DNA of 64,000 nucleotides from the NCBI RefSeq assembly GCF_932526225.1, contig NC_064043.1:4021501-4085500 (forward strand). Direction: 5' to 3'. The notes below the pieces were generated by a model. The model had not been told where the DNA came from, did not search any database, and saw nothing but the letters and a program-made list of their open reading frames with translations. The DNA is from Nematostella vectensis. Lineage: Eukaryota > Cnidaria > Anthozoa > Actiniaria > Edwardsiidae. Each line of letters begins with the position of its first letter. Position 1 is the stretch's first letter. The position numbers and the translations under genes are program-made. Positions 12,101-22,042 of this stretch are shown piece after piece.

Positions 12101-12818
12101 AAAGATTTAATTTATTTGTTGTTCTCTGGTGTGATGGGTGCAGTCATTTCTGATGTTTTTTGTTTGTTTGATCATTTTGTTTTGGATTTGCCACCCAAAA
12201 AGGTCCCCTATGGAGAAATAACCAAAATTGGTCATCTAATATCATTAGATACAGTAACAAAGCATTTTTGCTGCATACTTTCATGTGTGTCAAGTCGCAA
12301 TGTTACCATGTTTGATTAGTCAAAAATGTTAACATTGCGACATCCCCTCCTTAATTAAAAACTATTCAAGGCATCAAGAATGGTGATGGGCTCAATGTAG
12401 ACCTTAAAAAGTAAGACTCAGGTATATGGATATTCATCTAATAGCCGAACTGTCAGCGCAAGATTAGACCTGAATAATATAAGTGGACAAAACCTTGAGG
12501 TTTACATGTTCACACCCGAAGCGTTGATATAATGTTATTCCTGATTGTCAATGTAATTTTTAAAGAAACACCTTTCGAACAATATGATGATGTGGAACTT
12601 CCTAAATATTTTCTTCTTTCGCCGCCAAGGCAAATCTTACTTCTTGCCCAAACTTGCTACTGTAGTTAGTTTTGCACGACCCATAGGAACCAGAGCTCGC
12701 CTGAATTAAGTTACCTGCTGTATAAGTTAATATCCGAGAAGAACTGCTTCGAGACGAATTTCTCGGCTCTTTCTAGAGTACATCTCCAGTGCTTTCTTGC
12801 GATGTGCTCGTCCGCCAT
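191..12818 (-). CDS. MAN2C1: Cytosolic alpha-mannosidase (GH38, MAN2C1-type), incomplete gene model
   Basis: Trims free mannose-type oligosaccharides in the cytosol (family knowledge). Exons read on the minus strand: 12818-12715, 11424-11299, 10158-10062, 9980-9954 (a 27-nt microexon), 9873-9800, 9718-9538, 9090-8993, 8714-8623, 8394-8288, 8010-7900, 7791-7699, 7318-7202, 7046-7009, 6690-6633, 6547-6456, 6334-6281, then 282-191. All have AG/GT borders and phases agree through the sixteenth exon (about 489 residues). Recognised motifs: start [20 protein letters not shown], zinc site CHID followed by AWLWP, nucleophile Asp in [16 protein letters not shown], a glycine-rich [11 protein letters not shown], and the second metal-site His in [13 protein letters not shown] in the last exon. 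Exon 16 ends in phase 2 but the 282-191 exon needs phase 1, so at least one exon (about 70 residues by family comparison) between them is unseen. The reading frame past 191 stays open to about 38, so the donor there is tentative. The 3' end lies outside the window. The start codon sits in a YY1-like AAGATGGCGG context. Confidence 0.88.
283..866. other. Intronic/unassigned stretch, no gene seen
   Basis: AT-rich sequence between the last visible MAN2C1 exon and a LINE fragment. No exon with conserved mannosidase residues, no RNA gene and no clear repeat was recognised here. Confidence 0.4.
867..1040 (-). mobile_element. Non-LTR retrotransposon 3' ORF fragment
   Basis: The minus-strand translation contains [20 protein letters not shown] followed by [15 protein letters not shown]. 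This is the characteristic tail downstream of the reverse transcriptase in many LINE ORF2 proteins (pattern GHxLR, IEGxxxGKRxRGRxR, LD). Only this tail remains; no catalytic RT motif is present, so it is a dead relic inside the long MAN2C1 gap. Just upstream, at about 1085-1165 on the same strand, a different repeat fragment with a small hairpin is joined to it. Confidence 0.6.
1395..1760 (-). mobile_element. Possible mariner-like transposon end
   Basis: Reading the minus strand inward from about 1759 gives TACAGGGTGGATCAAAAGTT, which resembles terminal inverted repeats of mariner-type DNA transposons. A 95-residue open stretch (1682-1395) follows but shows no transposase signature that I can recognise, and the opposite end was not found. 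Tentative. Confidence 0.25.
2252..2258 (+). promoter_or_regulatory. TATA box of the small secreted-peptide gene
   Basis: TATATAA lies about 75 nt upstream of the ATG at 2331, a spacing that leaves room for a short 5' untranslated region. It is the only clear TATA box in the surrounding 500 bp. Confidence 0.45.
2331..2988 (+). CDS. Small secreted peptide precursor, candidate amidated neuropeptide-like
   Basis: Two exons, 2331-2453 and 2875-2988, joined in phase 0 across a 421-bp GT..AG intron, give 78 residues. Residues 1-23 look like a signal peptide (MKRL, then a hydrophobic [15 protein letters not shown] core). The rest is rich in basic cleavage sites: QIYGKR, where Gly before Lys-Arg would allow C-terminal amidation; NMFKR at the exon end; and YRR in exon 2. 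Exon 2 encodes an acidic tail ending [15 protein letters not shown] box precedes the gene and AATAAA signals at about 2999-3004 and 3033-3038 follow it. The donor (GTAGCG) is weak. Without splicing, exon 1 would end after three more residues (VAYF, stop). I do not recognise a family; peptide-hormone function is inference from layout only. It lies in the long gap of MAN2C1 on the opposite strand. Confidence 0.5.
3275..3960 (-). mobile_element. Non-LTR retrotransposon RT C-terminal fragment
   Basis: An uninterrupted 207-residue minus-strand frame (3898-3275) carries [16 protein letters not shown], then [15 protein letters not shown] and [10 protein letters not shown]. This is the conserved region after the reverse transcriptase fingers and palm in LINE ORF2 proteins. 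The catalytic F/YxDD block is absent, so this is a 5'-truncated copy, as LINE insertions often are. It differs from the fragment at 867-1040, so two separate elements are represented. Confidence 0.7.
3961..4640. other. No gene seen
   Basis: Mostly AT-rich sequence. Short frames occur on both strands but none shows codon or motif signals of a gene, and no missing mannosidase exon could be recognised. Confidence 0.4.
4641..4777 (-). promoter_or_regulatory. Orphan promoter-like block: NRF1 site plus YY1-type start codon
   Basis: GCGCATGCGC at 4767-4776 matches the NRF1 consensus. About 30 nt further on the minus strand, CCAAGATGGCGGACGAG (ATG at 4739-4737) matches the YY1-type initiator seen at the MAN2C1 start (12818). 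The frame from this ATG runs 32 residues to a stop at 4641. A TGCCCATG/CATGGGCA hairpin lies at about 4650-4670. No following exon was identified, so this is a candidate first exon or a duplicated promoter fragment. Confidence 0.35.
5567..5937. repeat. 22-bp minisatellite with a CACGTG E-box in most units
   Basis: About 17 head-to-tail copies of a 22-bp unit (CACGTGCACATATCCTCTCA plus two bases). Fourteen units carry CACGTG and three carry CAAGTG. Variant order repeats every six units (a CAAGTG unit with CACACATCTTCTC recurs), giving a 132-bp higher-order period. One detached copy lies at about 5987-6005. Because 22 is not divisible by 3, all three plus frames stay open for long stretches; these frames are repeat artefacts, not proteins. 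Confidence 0.9.
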
Positions 12819-12854
12819 CTTGGATACAAGGAACACAGGTATCCCAAACGAGAC

Positions 12855-13123
12855 GTTTTTGAAAACGCTGTGTCTACTTGCGCGGCTTCCGGTAAAGGAG
12901 GAAAAAAAACTCAGCTGCACGGCCGTCTTCCATTTTCTCGATTTTCAGCCTAAATAACAAGATTCTGGCTTTGAAAACCTTCCACGATTATTAAGAACAG
13001 CCAAGAGATGTTTTTCAGCTAGAAAAGCTGTGCAACGAGTGACCCGCAAATGCTCTAGTAACTAGTTGTTTTTTTTCCTCCTTTACCGGAAGCCGCGCAA
13101 GTAGACACAGCGTTTTGAAAAAC
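12855..13123. promoter_or_regulatory. Inverted duplication of a promoter core between MAN2C1 and the VWC gene
   Basis: A 56-bp segment at 12855-12910 recurs almost exactly inverted at 13068-13123. Each arm contains the ETS-type core CCGGAAG, a GC-rich CCGCGCAAG and a purine run. The left arm lies 37-92 nt upstream of the MAN2C1 start (minus strand); the right arm faces the VWC gene (plus strand, ATG at 13553). The 157-bp spacer holds no gene. Further toward the VWC gene, TATAATAAAA at about 13484-13493 could act as a TATA box. Activity of either arm is inference. Confidence 0.55.
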
Positions 13124-13552
13124 CCCAAATGCGCATTGCGCGCCAAAGGGCGATTGCTAAAAAAAGGTACAATAACAAGTTTTAGAAAAAATACAAGTTG
13201 AAAAAATCTGTTTATTTATTTTTTTATACTTTTCTTATTTTACTATTCGCTACCCTGTATGAACGCTAGAAGTTATTATTTAGCAGCTAAAAAATCAAGT
13301 CCCCTACTCCCCCTCCCTCTCCCTTCAATCACATTCCAATATAAGCTCATCGAATCACATAAACGATAAAGCTCGTCTACTCCCAGATCGAAGAATACTT
13401 TTTTTTTAAAGTAATGGTGATAATTTTGGCATCTAAAACAACAAACATTCACGATGCTGCAAGTTTGTTGCTACGCGACGGACTATAATAAAAACGAGCG
13501 AATCCTCAATGAACGAACGCAGTTATCAGAATTCGAAAGCAAATCCCTCGAC

Positions 13553-15302
13553 ATGGTTCTCCTGTGCCGTTTTATCGGATTCTTTATCGTGGTTTTGGTC
13601 CTGTACCCGCCACATACCCAATCAGGTGGGTAGAAGTTTGTGTTTTAACAGGGTGGTACAGGGAACGAGAAACAAGATTTGGCCATTTTTCACTGTCGAG
13701 AAACGTGAAATCGTCCATTTCGACGTCCGTGAAACGTGATTTAACTCTCCTCGTGAAACCTGACTTAAAAGTCTCCGTGAATCGAGATTTAGCTCAAGTT
13801 TTCTTAAGTGTTTTGAACGGAGGATCATATAGATAGATATGTTTGTTTAACTTCATGTAGAACTGTTGACAAGTTTGACAGCATAGACGGGATTTAAATT
13901 GAACATTAGAGCTTTTCGCTAAAACTATATATCATCATATACCCTACAGCATGTTCTGGGGTAAAAAAAACATCTAGCAGGTATTCTTCTTTGTCTATAA
14001 AAATTGAGTTTCTCCCCACGTTAGGCAGCAAATGTGCCAAAGATTACCCCAAAAATATTTTTCCCGCCATTAACTTACTCCATTACGATATTACAATCCG
14101 GAGAAAGTATACGCAAGAACTATCCAAAACAATACAAATTAACCCTAAATAATCCAGATCTGGCGAATGGAACACCTGTACTGTTTAAGGGGGAATCACG
14201 CAACTGTGAACTACCAATCCCCAGAAGATTGCGTGATTTGTCAAAAAAAAAATTATTCGATTGTGATTGCTTGTCGGCTATATTCAAGCAAACAAAAAGA
14301 ACTAGTTTGTTCATTCGCTGCAAAAATTCTGCTTAAAATACCTTTTTTACAGTTAATGCAACTTTCCCAAACATGGGGAATTTAAAGAGGACATTATCAG
14401 CAACTGCGCATTCTGTTTGCGCATGGAATTTTAAGTATCCCGTAGTGCACCCCAAATCCTATGATTATTTTAACGTACCAGGCAAATAAACAATAGAACC
14501 GTCTCTCTATAATCTGCTCATGATAGGTTGTCAAGTAAACCGTGGCCCACGGAAAAACTAATGACGAAGCCCCTTGCCTTTTTGCTACTCATACTTGAAG
14601 AAACTTGTGCCTTCCCTTAATCATTGGGCTTCACGCGTATTTCGGCACCTCCAGATTTAAATATCGTTGTGTATTACAATTAGCGCTTTTGTTAACATTT
14701 TGAGGCAACTCAAAAAGTAGTTGATAGATGAGGTGAAAATTTGTTACAGATTACAGATACAATACTCATTGTATCAATTGTTGCTTTGACAACTAGTCAA
14801 AAGCTGGCTTTCAGTTCATGCCACGTATCATTGCGCCACATGGACAAATATTAGTGTAGCTTTTGACCAAAGTTGCCAAACAACGTGTATGCGCTGATCT
14901 TTTCATTTTACATATCCGACAGCAAAATACCGAATTAAACCCCATTAAATGGGGTTCTGTAAAGGAAGGTAACACATTTTACCCAATTACACGAAATAAT
15001 CAAATTTCGTTTGTTTCCGCGCAGCATCAGTAAGCGGCCACGCGGGCTGTGCCTACGATGGAATCCTTCACAGCAGAGGAGACAAATTTACAGACAAAGA
15101 ATGCAAGAAGTCTTGCGAGTGCATTCCGTGGGGTCAACTGTCGGTATCAATCTGTAGCCCCCTGTGCCACGCCCCTATAGATGAGTGCTTCAAAGGCGAG
15201 GTGAAGGTAGTCAAGTACGAGCCCGCAGGACTAAAGGGCAGCGGATGCACTTGTAAAGTGGTCGAGTGCAAGAGTGAGGATGGGACGGTGGTGATGACGT
15301 AA
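13553..15302 (+). CDS. Small secreted protein with a single VWC-type domain
   Basis: Two exons, 13553-13625 and 15025-15302, join in frame across a 1.4-kb GT..AG intron and give 116 residues. Exon 1 is a signal peptide (MVLLCRFIGFFIVVLVLYPP, then HTQS). Exon 2 encodes one von Willebrand factor type C-like module with ten cysteines, starting CAYDGILHSRGDKF, with spacing C..CxxxCxC..CxxxC..C..CxC..C, and ending TVVMT. An AATAAA signal lies at 15386-15391. VWC modules usually bind TGF-beta/BMP-type ligands or matrix, so an extracellular binding role is likely but unproven. An upstream ATG at 13509 opens an overlapping frame and might lower translation. The gene diverges from MAN2C1 and converges on POLR1E, whose stop is 390 bp away. 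Confidence 0.72.
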
Positions 15303-15692
15303 TGGACCGAGGATTGCGCGGTAGTTAATAGAACAGATACATTCCATTCACAATATTATTGTACGCGTCTGCTTGTATTTAAAACAATAAAAAAAACGAG
15401 AAGCACAAAAAAAGGTTTATCCAGTGGATGTCTTGAGCTAGAATATCCACTTAGCTCTAAAACTGCTTCCTTCTGAACGTTATCAACAAATACAACTTCT
15501 CTTACCTCTAATCCTCCCCTCTTCCCTTTCTTATTTTACCCTTTGGTACTTATCAAAATAACCAGGCCGACAATGAATTTTTGAGAAAAGAAAAAAAACA
15601 CTACATGACAAATATCCAGCATGCCAGTTACCGTAAAAAAAATCCCTCTTAACAAAAAAGTCAATCCCATGCAAGGCGATGACAGCTATTTA

Positions 15693-18600
15693 TTAGATGT
15701 TAGGGAAATTAGGAGGCAGTGGAGTAACAAGTGAAGCAGTCCGTGTATCAGCTGCTGCTGTCTCCCCGTCAACTTTCCTCTTCCTCCCTGTTCCAGCGCT
15801 GTCTACTGAGCACCCCAATACTCGCATATGATTGGCCACCCTTAAAGTGTAAAATACTGTGCTTTAGATATTGCACATCAATTCTGCCATAGCTAAAAGC
15901 ACACTTTTATGTCAAGATTACTCAAACTCCCTGCTAGCTAACAATCCCCTGGAGGCTATCTTCCAGTCATTTAGTACTTGGATAAGTCAAAAACCTTGCC
16001 ATTTCAGACTTTTTTTTGTCTCAATCGAGGGCTATAGGTGACAAGGTTTCAAAACACTTGATAAATCACAGCCCTTTACTAAACAGCACTAGGATTACCA
16101 TTACAGGCACCACTACCCTCATTGGATCGATAGACAAAGGAAATGTTGTCAAACAACTTGAAATCACCTTCTGGGGGCAGATGGGTGCAATACCATTTGA
16201 GGATCCTTCAATAAGAAACAACCCATTCCCCCTCCCTGCCTACCAAGCACACCCCACTCTACGTACATGCCTGTGACTGCATTCTGCATGTCATGATAGC
16301 ACATATTTCTACTTTTATTTTCTAATTTTCAAGTAAAATAAAAATATATATTCCTAAAATCTGTGAAATGCAACATCTCATAAATAGACACAATAAAACG
16401 CCCAAGCATTTACAGATATAAAGGTACACTCACTTTTTAGGATCCATTTTCAGAGACTTTCCAATTGAATTACAGTCCACAATGAAGTCATCGATAATGA
16501 GAGCCAACACAAGTATGTAGGAAAGTAGCCTGTCTTTCAGCCTTTTGGGTACAAGCCTGTAAACAGAAGAAAAAAGAAAAGGAGGCTATAGATAAACACT
16601 ATCCTATAATATGTAAATTCACGTCTGATTATATTAAGACAATAACAGATACAGTAGGTTGTGTGATAATGTATGTCTGTCCAAGAGTTCCTTTTTATCA
16701 GTCCAAAACAGTCAGTATGCAGACTATTTAAATCAGGAGTCCTAAGAAGATCAGAGGCTTAACCCTAAGACAGGCCATTCTGGACCAATACTCCAATTTC
16801 TTTATATCACATTGATTTTCTTATGTTAAATTCTAATGGGCATTTAAATTGCCAGCTTCACTTCGCCTTATTACTGTACCTATTGCCACGACGCTGAGGA
16901 TTTTCCAAAGTGAACATTCTTAGCAACTTGTTCTTTATCATGTCAGGCACATTGCTAAGCACATCTGATGGCAGAAAAATCATTCTTTGATGACATGTCC
17001 ATCTGAGTACAAGAATCTACGTACAAGGGCTCCATATCATACTATATAGTGATAAGGTGGCTGAACAAAGTAGGGTCAGGAAAAAGGTCAGTACTCGGTC
17101 AGTAACTTTACCAATATAAAAGTTTTGTCTGTTACTTACTTCAGCCAAATTACAGATAAAAGCAGGAAATAAATAGTAAAACAAATTGTCCCAGAGCTTT
17201 TCACAGCACAAACCCTGTGAAGATGGAGTTACTCCACAGGTTTTTTTCCTCTTGAAAGAGGAAAAAAAATATGGAAGCTTTGGTCTTTGTTTTAAATACA
17301 CCGAGTACTTCACAATTGACTATTTCGTGGAAGAGGTTTTCGCTAGTTTTACATGAGGGTATATCAAGGTTTAAGGAGCTGCTTCATCTAGTGATGCGAT
17401 GGGTAACGACTGACCTTTCTTATTAATAGCCTTGTAATTGAGGTGATACAGTGTTATCATGTATGACAGGTAGAGCAGGAGACATGATTTATGGGCTCTC
17501 TGTTCTGGATCCATCGGCATCACAGCAGCATGATGCAAGATGTACTCAGGGAACCTAAAACATAAGCAAGATATCACGGTAGACATGAGCCAAGGGGACT
17601 GATAAAAAAAGGTAACAGTTTTACAAGAGTGATTTCAGTTTTGTAATCAAACTCAACTGTTCCTTTAAAATATCAAAAGTGTGGCTCTAATGCTTATTTA
17701 CACAGTGTTTGTTCTATTGCTTAGCTAGGCAACGTTTGTTTAAAATTCAATACTGCATTGTACCTAGATTGTTGTCTCCATTCGTCAATGGTGTCTCTCT
17801 TAGAAGCTTCCAGTTCCTTTGCTGGTCCTCTAATAGTCTCATATTCTGGAGGAGTTATTACTTGGGAAGTTAAAAAAAAATTCCCAAAAGTATCTCAAAA
17901 ATACAAAATACCCTCCCAGTTCCAAGCCTCATACATTCAGATGTAACAATCTTTCTGAGAATTTACAATATTTTCTGACGTAATCCAAGATTATTGACTC
18001 TAAGAGGATAAGAGGATACTATTATCCAATCTGTAGACATCTGAGGGCTCAAGTGCATTCTGATTATAGGGAGGAATACTTGATGACTGTTCTGGCTCTT
18101 CCATTTCTGGAAATGAAAAAGGGATTATATGAGTGAGGTTTATAACATTCTTGATGGTACAGGGCAAAGATAAAAAGTTAACTTGTGAATGACTTAATAC
18201 ACCTTTGCCTGTTTGATTCTTTGGTGAATAAAATAATATTGTAAATTGCAATTTATATGCAGGACTGCATGCCTTGGCCTGCAACAATCTGTGGGAAGAA
18301 CCAAAAAATAATGAAACTATTGATAAACATGGATCTGAATCTGAAACTGTCATATTATTTGGTGAGCTTATGACATACCACTGAATGATGTACTCAGTGA
18401 GCTTAGGACTTACCAGTGAATGATGTACTCAATGGGCCTTTGACTTACCACTAAATGATGTATTCAGTGAGCCTTGACTTACCACTGAATGATGTATTCA
18501 GTGAGTCTTGACTTACCAGTGAATGATGTATTCAGTGAGTCTTGACTTACCACTGCATGATGTATTCAGTGAGCATTGACTTGTATTTATTGGGCCTTTG

Positions 18601-21600
18601 ACTTACCAGTGAATGATGTATTCAGTGAGCCTTTGACTTGTATTTATTGGGCCTTTGACTGACCAGTGAATGATGTACTCAGTGAGCCTTTGACTTAGCA
18701 GTGATAGATGTATTAAGTAAGCCTATGATTTATCAGTGATAGATGTATTCAGTGAGCCTATGACCTACCAGTGAATGATGTACTTATTGGGCCTTTGACT
18801 TATGAGTGATTGATGTATTTATTGAGCCTTTGACTTACCAGTGAATGATAAATACAGTAAGCCTTGATATTTAAGTGAATGATGATAAGGTGAGCCTTTG
18901 ACTTACCAGTGAATAATATATTCAGTGGGCCTTTGACTTACCAGTGAATGACGCATTCAGTGAGCCTTTGACTGCATTGACAACTGTAGTATCAAGTACA
19001 TCCTCTTCTATCATGTTCTTCTGACGTGAGACCATGGCTCGCTTCTTTTTGTTGCTTCCAAATGCCTCAGTGAGACGATCATTCTGGATGTTGAAAATAA
19101 ATTAAAAACATACATCTGTTCTAGTACTGTTACAACAGGCCTCAAATCATGACTCTGCATTAATGTTTGCATTTTACATTTGTAGGAAATACCTTTTCCA
19201 GATATGACATATCTTTCTTGGAATCCTCTTGTTCTGTAGCTGCAGCTGTCTCTGCATTTCATAATGTAATACATATTGTGTGAGGGATGGATAGTATATA
19301 ACCTTCAATTACAGTATGATTCTCTTCAATAAATGGTCAGCGAAAAAAAAATCAATAACTTTAATAATTTACTGTATACTTCTGGATGTAAGAGGTCATC
19401 CTTTTAACTTTCCTGATCCATTCAAAAAATGTGTTGTTTTTTTAAATACTCACACACCTAGGATCTTTGGCTGGAGCGTAAACATTTGAGCATCATACAC
19501 ATTCATGTCACCAGTCGACGTATCATGGACACCAACCAGGTATCTGACAGAGCAAATTAGATTAACAGCATGATTTAAGAAAATAAAAGCTAACAACATG
19601 ATGACAACAGTCCTGTTCTTACTTGCACAGGCTACTTGCTCTTGAAAATAAAAGCTATATGTGACCCGGCAAGGGAAAACGTACACTAGAGAAGGCAATA
19701 TCGTTCTTCTGAAGACGAGATCGTGCTCCCTGTTTTTAAAATCGTTCATCACCGAGGCGAGAAAGTTTTTCCGATTTTCAAGATCGTTTATCAGAAGAAA
19801 AGATCGGCTTCACAAAGACAAGAACTTATTTCTGGGATTTAAAAAACGTTCATCAGTGCGAGAAACCCTGAAACAAATAACGTTCTTCCGATTTTTATAA
19901 TCGTTACCAAAAAGACAACATCGCTCTTTCGAGGAATGCTTGGTTACATAATTTTAATTTTGAGCTATATTTCAGCTTAGTCTATGTGACTTTAAAGCTG
20001 CGGTGTAACAAGTGATGTTTTGCAAAGACAAGTAAATTAGCTGACTTGCTTTCTTAGTTTGCATGCGGCTCAATTTGAACACCTTACCTATTGCGATGAT
20101 CGTAATAGCAAATTATAGCTCAGTTATAGGAAATTCTTTTTTTAGAGATCTTATTGATGCTGAGTTAGAGCGTTTTTTTTCGAATTTCTAGAGATGATCT
20201 TCCGAATTATTAGAATGTTCTCCCAAACTTCAAGAGAATGATCTCCAAATTTTTAGAGTATGAGGTTAGAGCCTTTTTTCGAATTTGAAGGGGACAAACT
20301 TCCGAATTTAAAAAACGTTCTTCCGATTGTGCCCCGGGAACAAGTTCGCTTATGAATGATATATCGAAGCAAAATCGTTCCCTCATTATTAACAATATTG
20401 TTCCCTCATTATAGAAAAAGCGTTCATTGATCTTCCAAATTTGCCCAAAAACGTTTTTGCTAGTGTACGTTTTCCTTTGCCGGGTCACATGTTATAACAA
20501 CATGATGGACAAGGGTCCTGTTCTTACTTGCACAGACTACTTGCTCTTGAAAATTGACCAAAGTTCTGACCATTGTATTCCATCTTTTCTGATTTTGCAA
20601 CCTATCACCATAACAATAGAGTAGAGCATGTCATGAGAGATAACACTTTGAACATGCAGAGTTATTTTACTACAAACAGAGCAAACTAAATTTTAGTAAG
20701 GGTGGGAAACAGGATTCCCTCGAATAGAATAATATTGCAGTTGGGAGAGGGGCACTTATTCGAGACAGGGAGCTTTTTGGAATTTGGGATGCCTAAGTGC
20801 TATTGATATTTTACTGTAACACCTGTATCGAGCCGGTTGTGCTGAATAACGTATGCACATGTTTGTGTTCCGGCAAAAATATACACTATCGTAGTATTGA
20901 GTCGTTGGATGAAAGGCTGACTTCACTGGCTGTTTTGACTAAGTGTACAGCATTAAAACCATACTGTACAAAAGATGATAGATTTGCTTGATAATAAGGA
21001 AGTCATAAAGAAAACTATATCCTTAGTTTGCGCTAGTTTTCTTAGCATTCGCCAAAAAGTGACAGTTTGCTGGTAAAAAGCCGCCATTTAGAAAAAGGCT
21101 GGTTTAACGGTGCAGTACTGGAAGTAGTCTTGCACTTTTTAGCACTGGCTATCAAGCCAAATACAGTAGTACCACACACCACAGGCAACCCATACAATTA
21201 AAAAGCATTACCAAAGTTCTGCGTTGCTTTTTTCTTCTGTCTGCTTTATCTGCCCATCGATAGTAAGAAAACTTGAGTCCATCTTTCCTCTTTCCCTTCT
21301 TGTCTGCTGTTAGGCAACCATTTGTAAACTGAACTGCAATCGAGAATGGCAACGAACCATGCTCACATTAAATTTCAAAAATCCTGTTTGTGAAGAATAT
21401 TTATTCGTTGTATACTATTCCTAAAGTGTTATCTAGCTCAGCTTCGATGTGTAAATTCTTCAATGATTTACATCGTTACGGTCTAAATCAAAATCATATT
21501 AAGCTTAAACAAAATGTGCAAAGGGACGGAGCATTAATAAAGTCAATGGTTTTGTATGGCCAATAATGAGTAAATCCATTTTAAACCGCAGAACTGTAGG

Positions 21601-21710
21601 TAACGCAATCGAGAATAATTGTGACGATATTGTCATTAAAATTGCATACCTAAGATGGGCTGTAATCCGTCTTCTTCCAAAGGAACATAAGTCAGCCTGG
21701 CGGTCGCCAT
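15693..21710 (-). CDS. POLR1E: RNA polymerase I subunit E (PAF53/RPA49 homologue)
   Basis: Subunit of RNA polymerase I that pairs with the RPA34-type subunit and supports rRNA transcription in the nucleolus. Twelve exons (minus strand): 21710-21650, 21333-21212, 20601-20528, 19543-19458, 19251-19193, 19083-18942, 18106-18020, 17860-17764, 17554-17415, 16964-16880, 16556-16434, 15840-15693. All phases agree; the product is 407 residues, close to the animal family size. Landmarks: QFTNGCLTADKK, YNGQNFGQFSRASSLCK, GDMNVYDAQMFTLQPK (dimerisation half), LTEAFGSNKKKRAM, EPSDVYRLDN, then the winged-helix part LLSYILVLALIIDDFIVDCN and a basic tail with GRKRKVDG. AATAAA (15694-15689) overlaps the stop codon. 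The start codon lies in AAAATGGCGACC. Two introns contain duplicated splice-donor segments (separate entries). Confidence 0.92.
18365..18978. repeat. About 35-bp minisatellite carrying repeated POLR1E splice donors
   Basis: About 16 imperfect units, each reading on the gene strand roughly CATTCACTG|GTAAGTCAAA plus GGCTCACTGAATNC. The first unit is the real end of POLR1E exon 6 with its donor at 18942/18941; the others fill the following intron. At least eight units keep a full GTAAGT; others show GTATGT, GTCAGT, GATAAA or GCTAAG at the donor position. The array therefore spread from an exon-intron junction. Confidence 0.88.
19591..19648. repeat. Displaced copy of the POLR1E exon 3 end with its donor
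   Basis: This 58-bp stretch matches 20495-20553 with about six differences. The original spans the last 26 nt of exon 3 and the first part of intron 3. The copy keeps the donor GTAAGAACAG, and the two copies flank the MITE at 19659-20490 on either side. Confidence 0.8.
19659..20490. mobile_element. MITE / fold-back element in POLR1E intron 3
   Basis: Perfect-to-near-perfect 31-bp terminal inverted repeats begin ATGTGACCCGGCAA and end ACGTACACTAG (left 19659-19689, right 20460-20490, one mismatch). The 770-bp interior is non-coding and full of short subrepeats around AACGTTC, GATCGTT and TTCCGA in both orientations. There is no transposase, so it would need a partner in trans. No simple target duplication is visible; instead 58-bp direct copies of gene sequence flank it. 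Confidence 0.8.
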
Positions 21711-22042
21711 TTTGAAAATAATTACACGTGCGATAGTGTGCCATCCATCCGAAAGTCTGATTGGCCAATTTGATTCTAATTGACCAATCAAATTTCGTGA
21801 TAGATATAGACTATAGTATGTTTCACGCCAATCAAGGGATTTGTTGTTGATAGCTTGCAAGAAGTCAAATCCAAGTACCTGTCATTCTCTGGTTTTAATA
21901 ATTCAAAATCAAACTCATTGTTTGTATCTGAAAGGAGGGACACCATTCCTGGGCTTCCTATCACCTCATGCATTCTTAGTCGCTGAGAGAAAAGTATGGG
22001 AAAATCGATTAAAAAATGACAACTATAGAATCACTTGCACTT
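21711..22042. promoter_or_regulatory. Divergent promoter of POLR1E and the CRAL-TRIO gene
   Basis: Only 332 bp separate the two start codons. CCAAT boxes lie at 21765-21769, 21784-21788 and 21828-21832, an inverted one (ATTGG) at 21760-21764, and an E-box CACGTG at 21725-21730. There is no clear TATA box. This is the layout of a housekeeping divergent promoter; shared control is inference. Confidence 0.5.

Noticed and set aside
12818-12920. Longer MAN2C1 N terminus starting at 12920
   Set aside because: The extra 34 residues come from the promoter inverted repeat; family members start at the MADEH position, which also has the YY1-type start context.
18365-18978. Ordinary unrelated intron satellite
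   Set aside because: The first unit is the true exon 6 end with its donor, so the array derives from the gene itself; kept as a finding instead.
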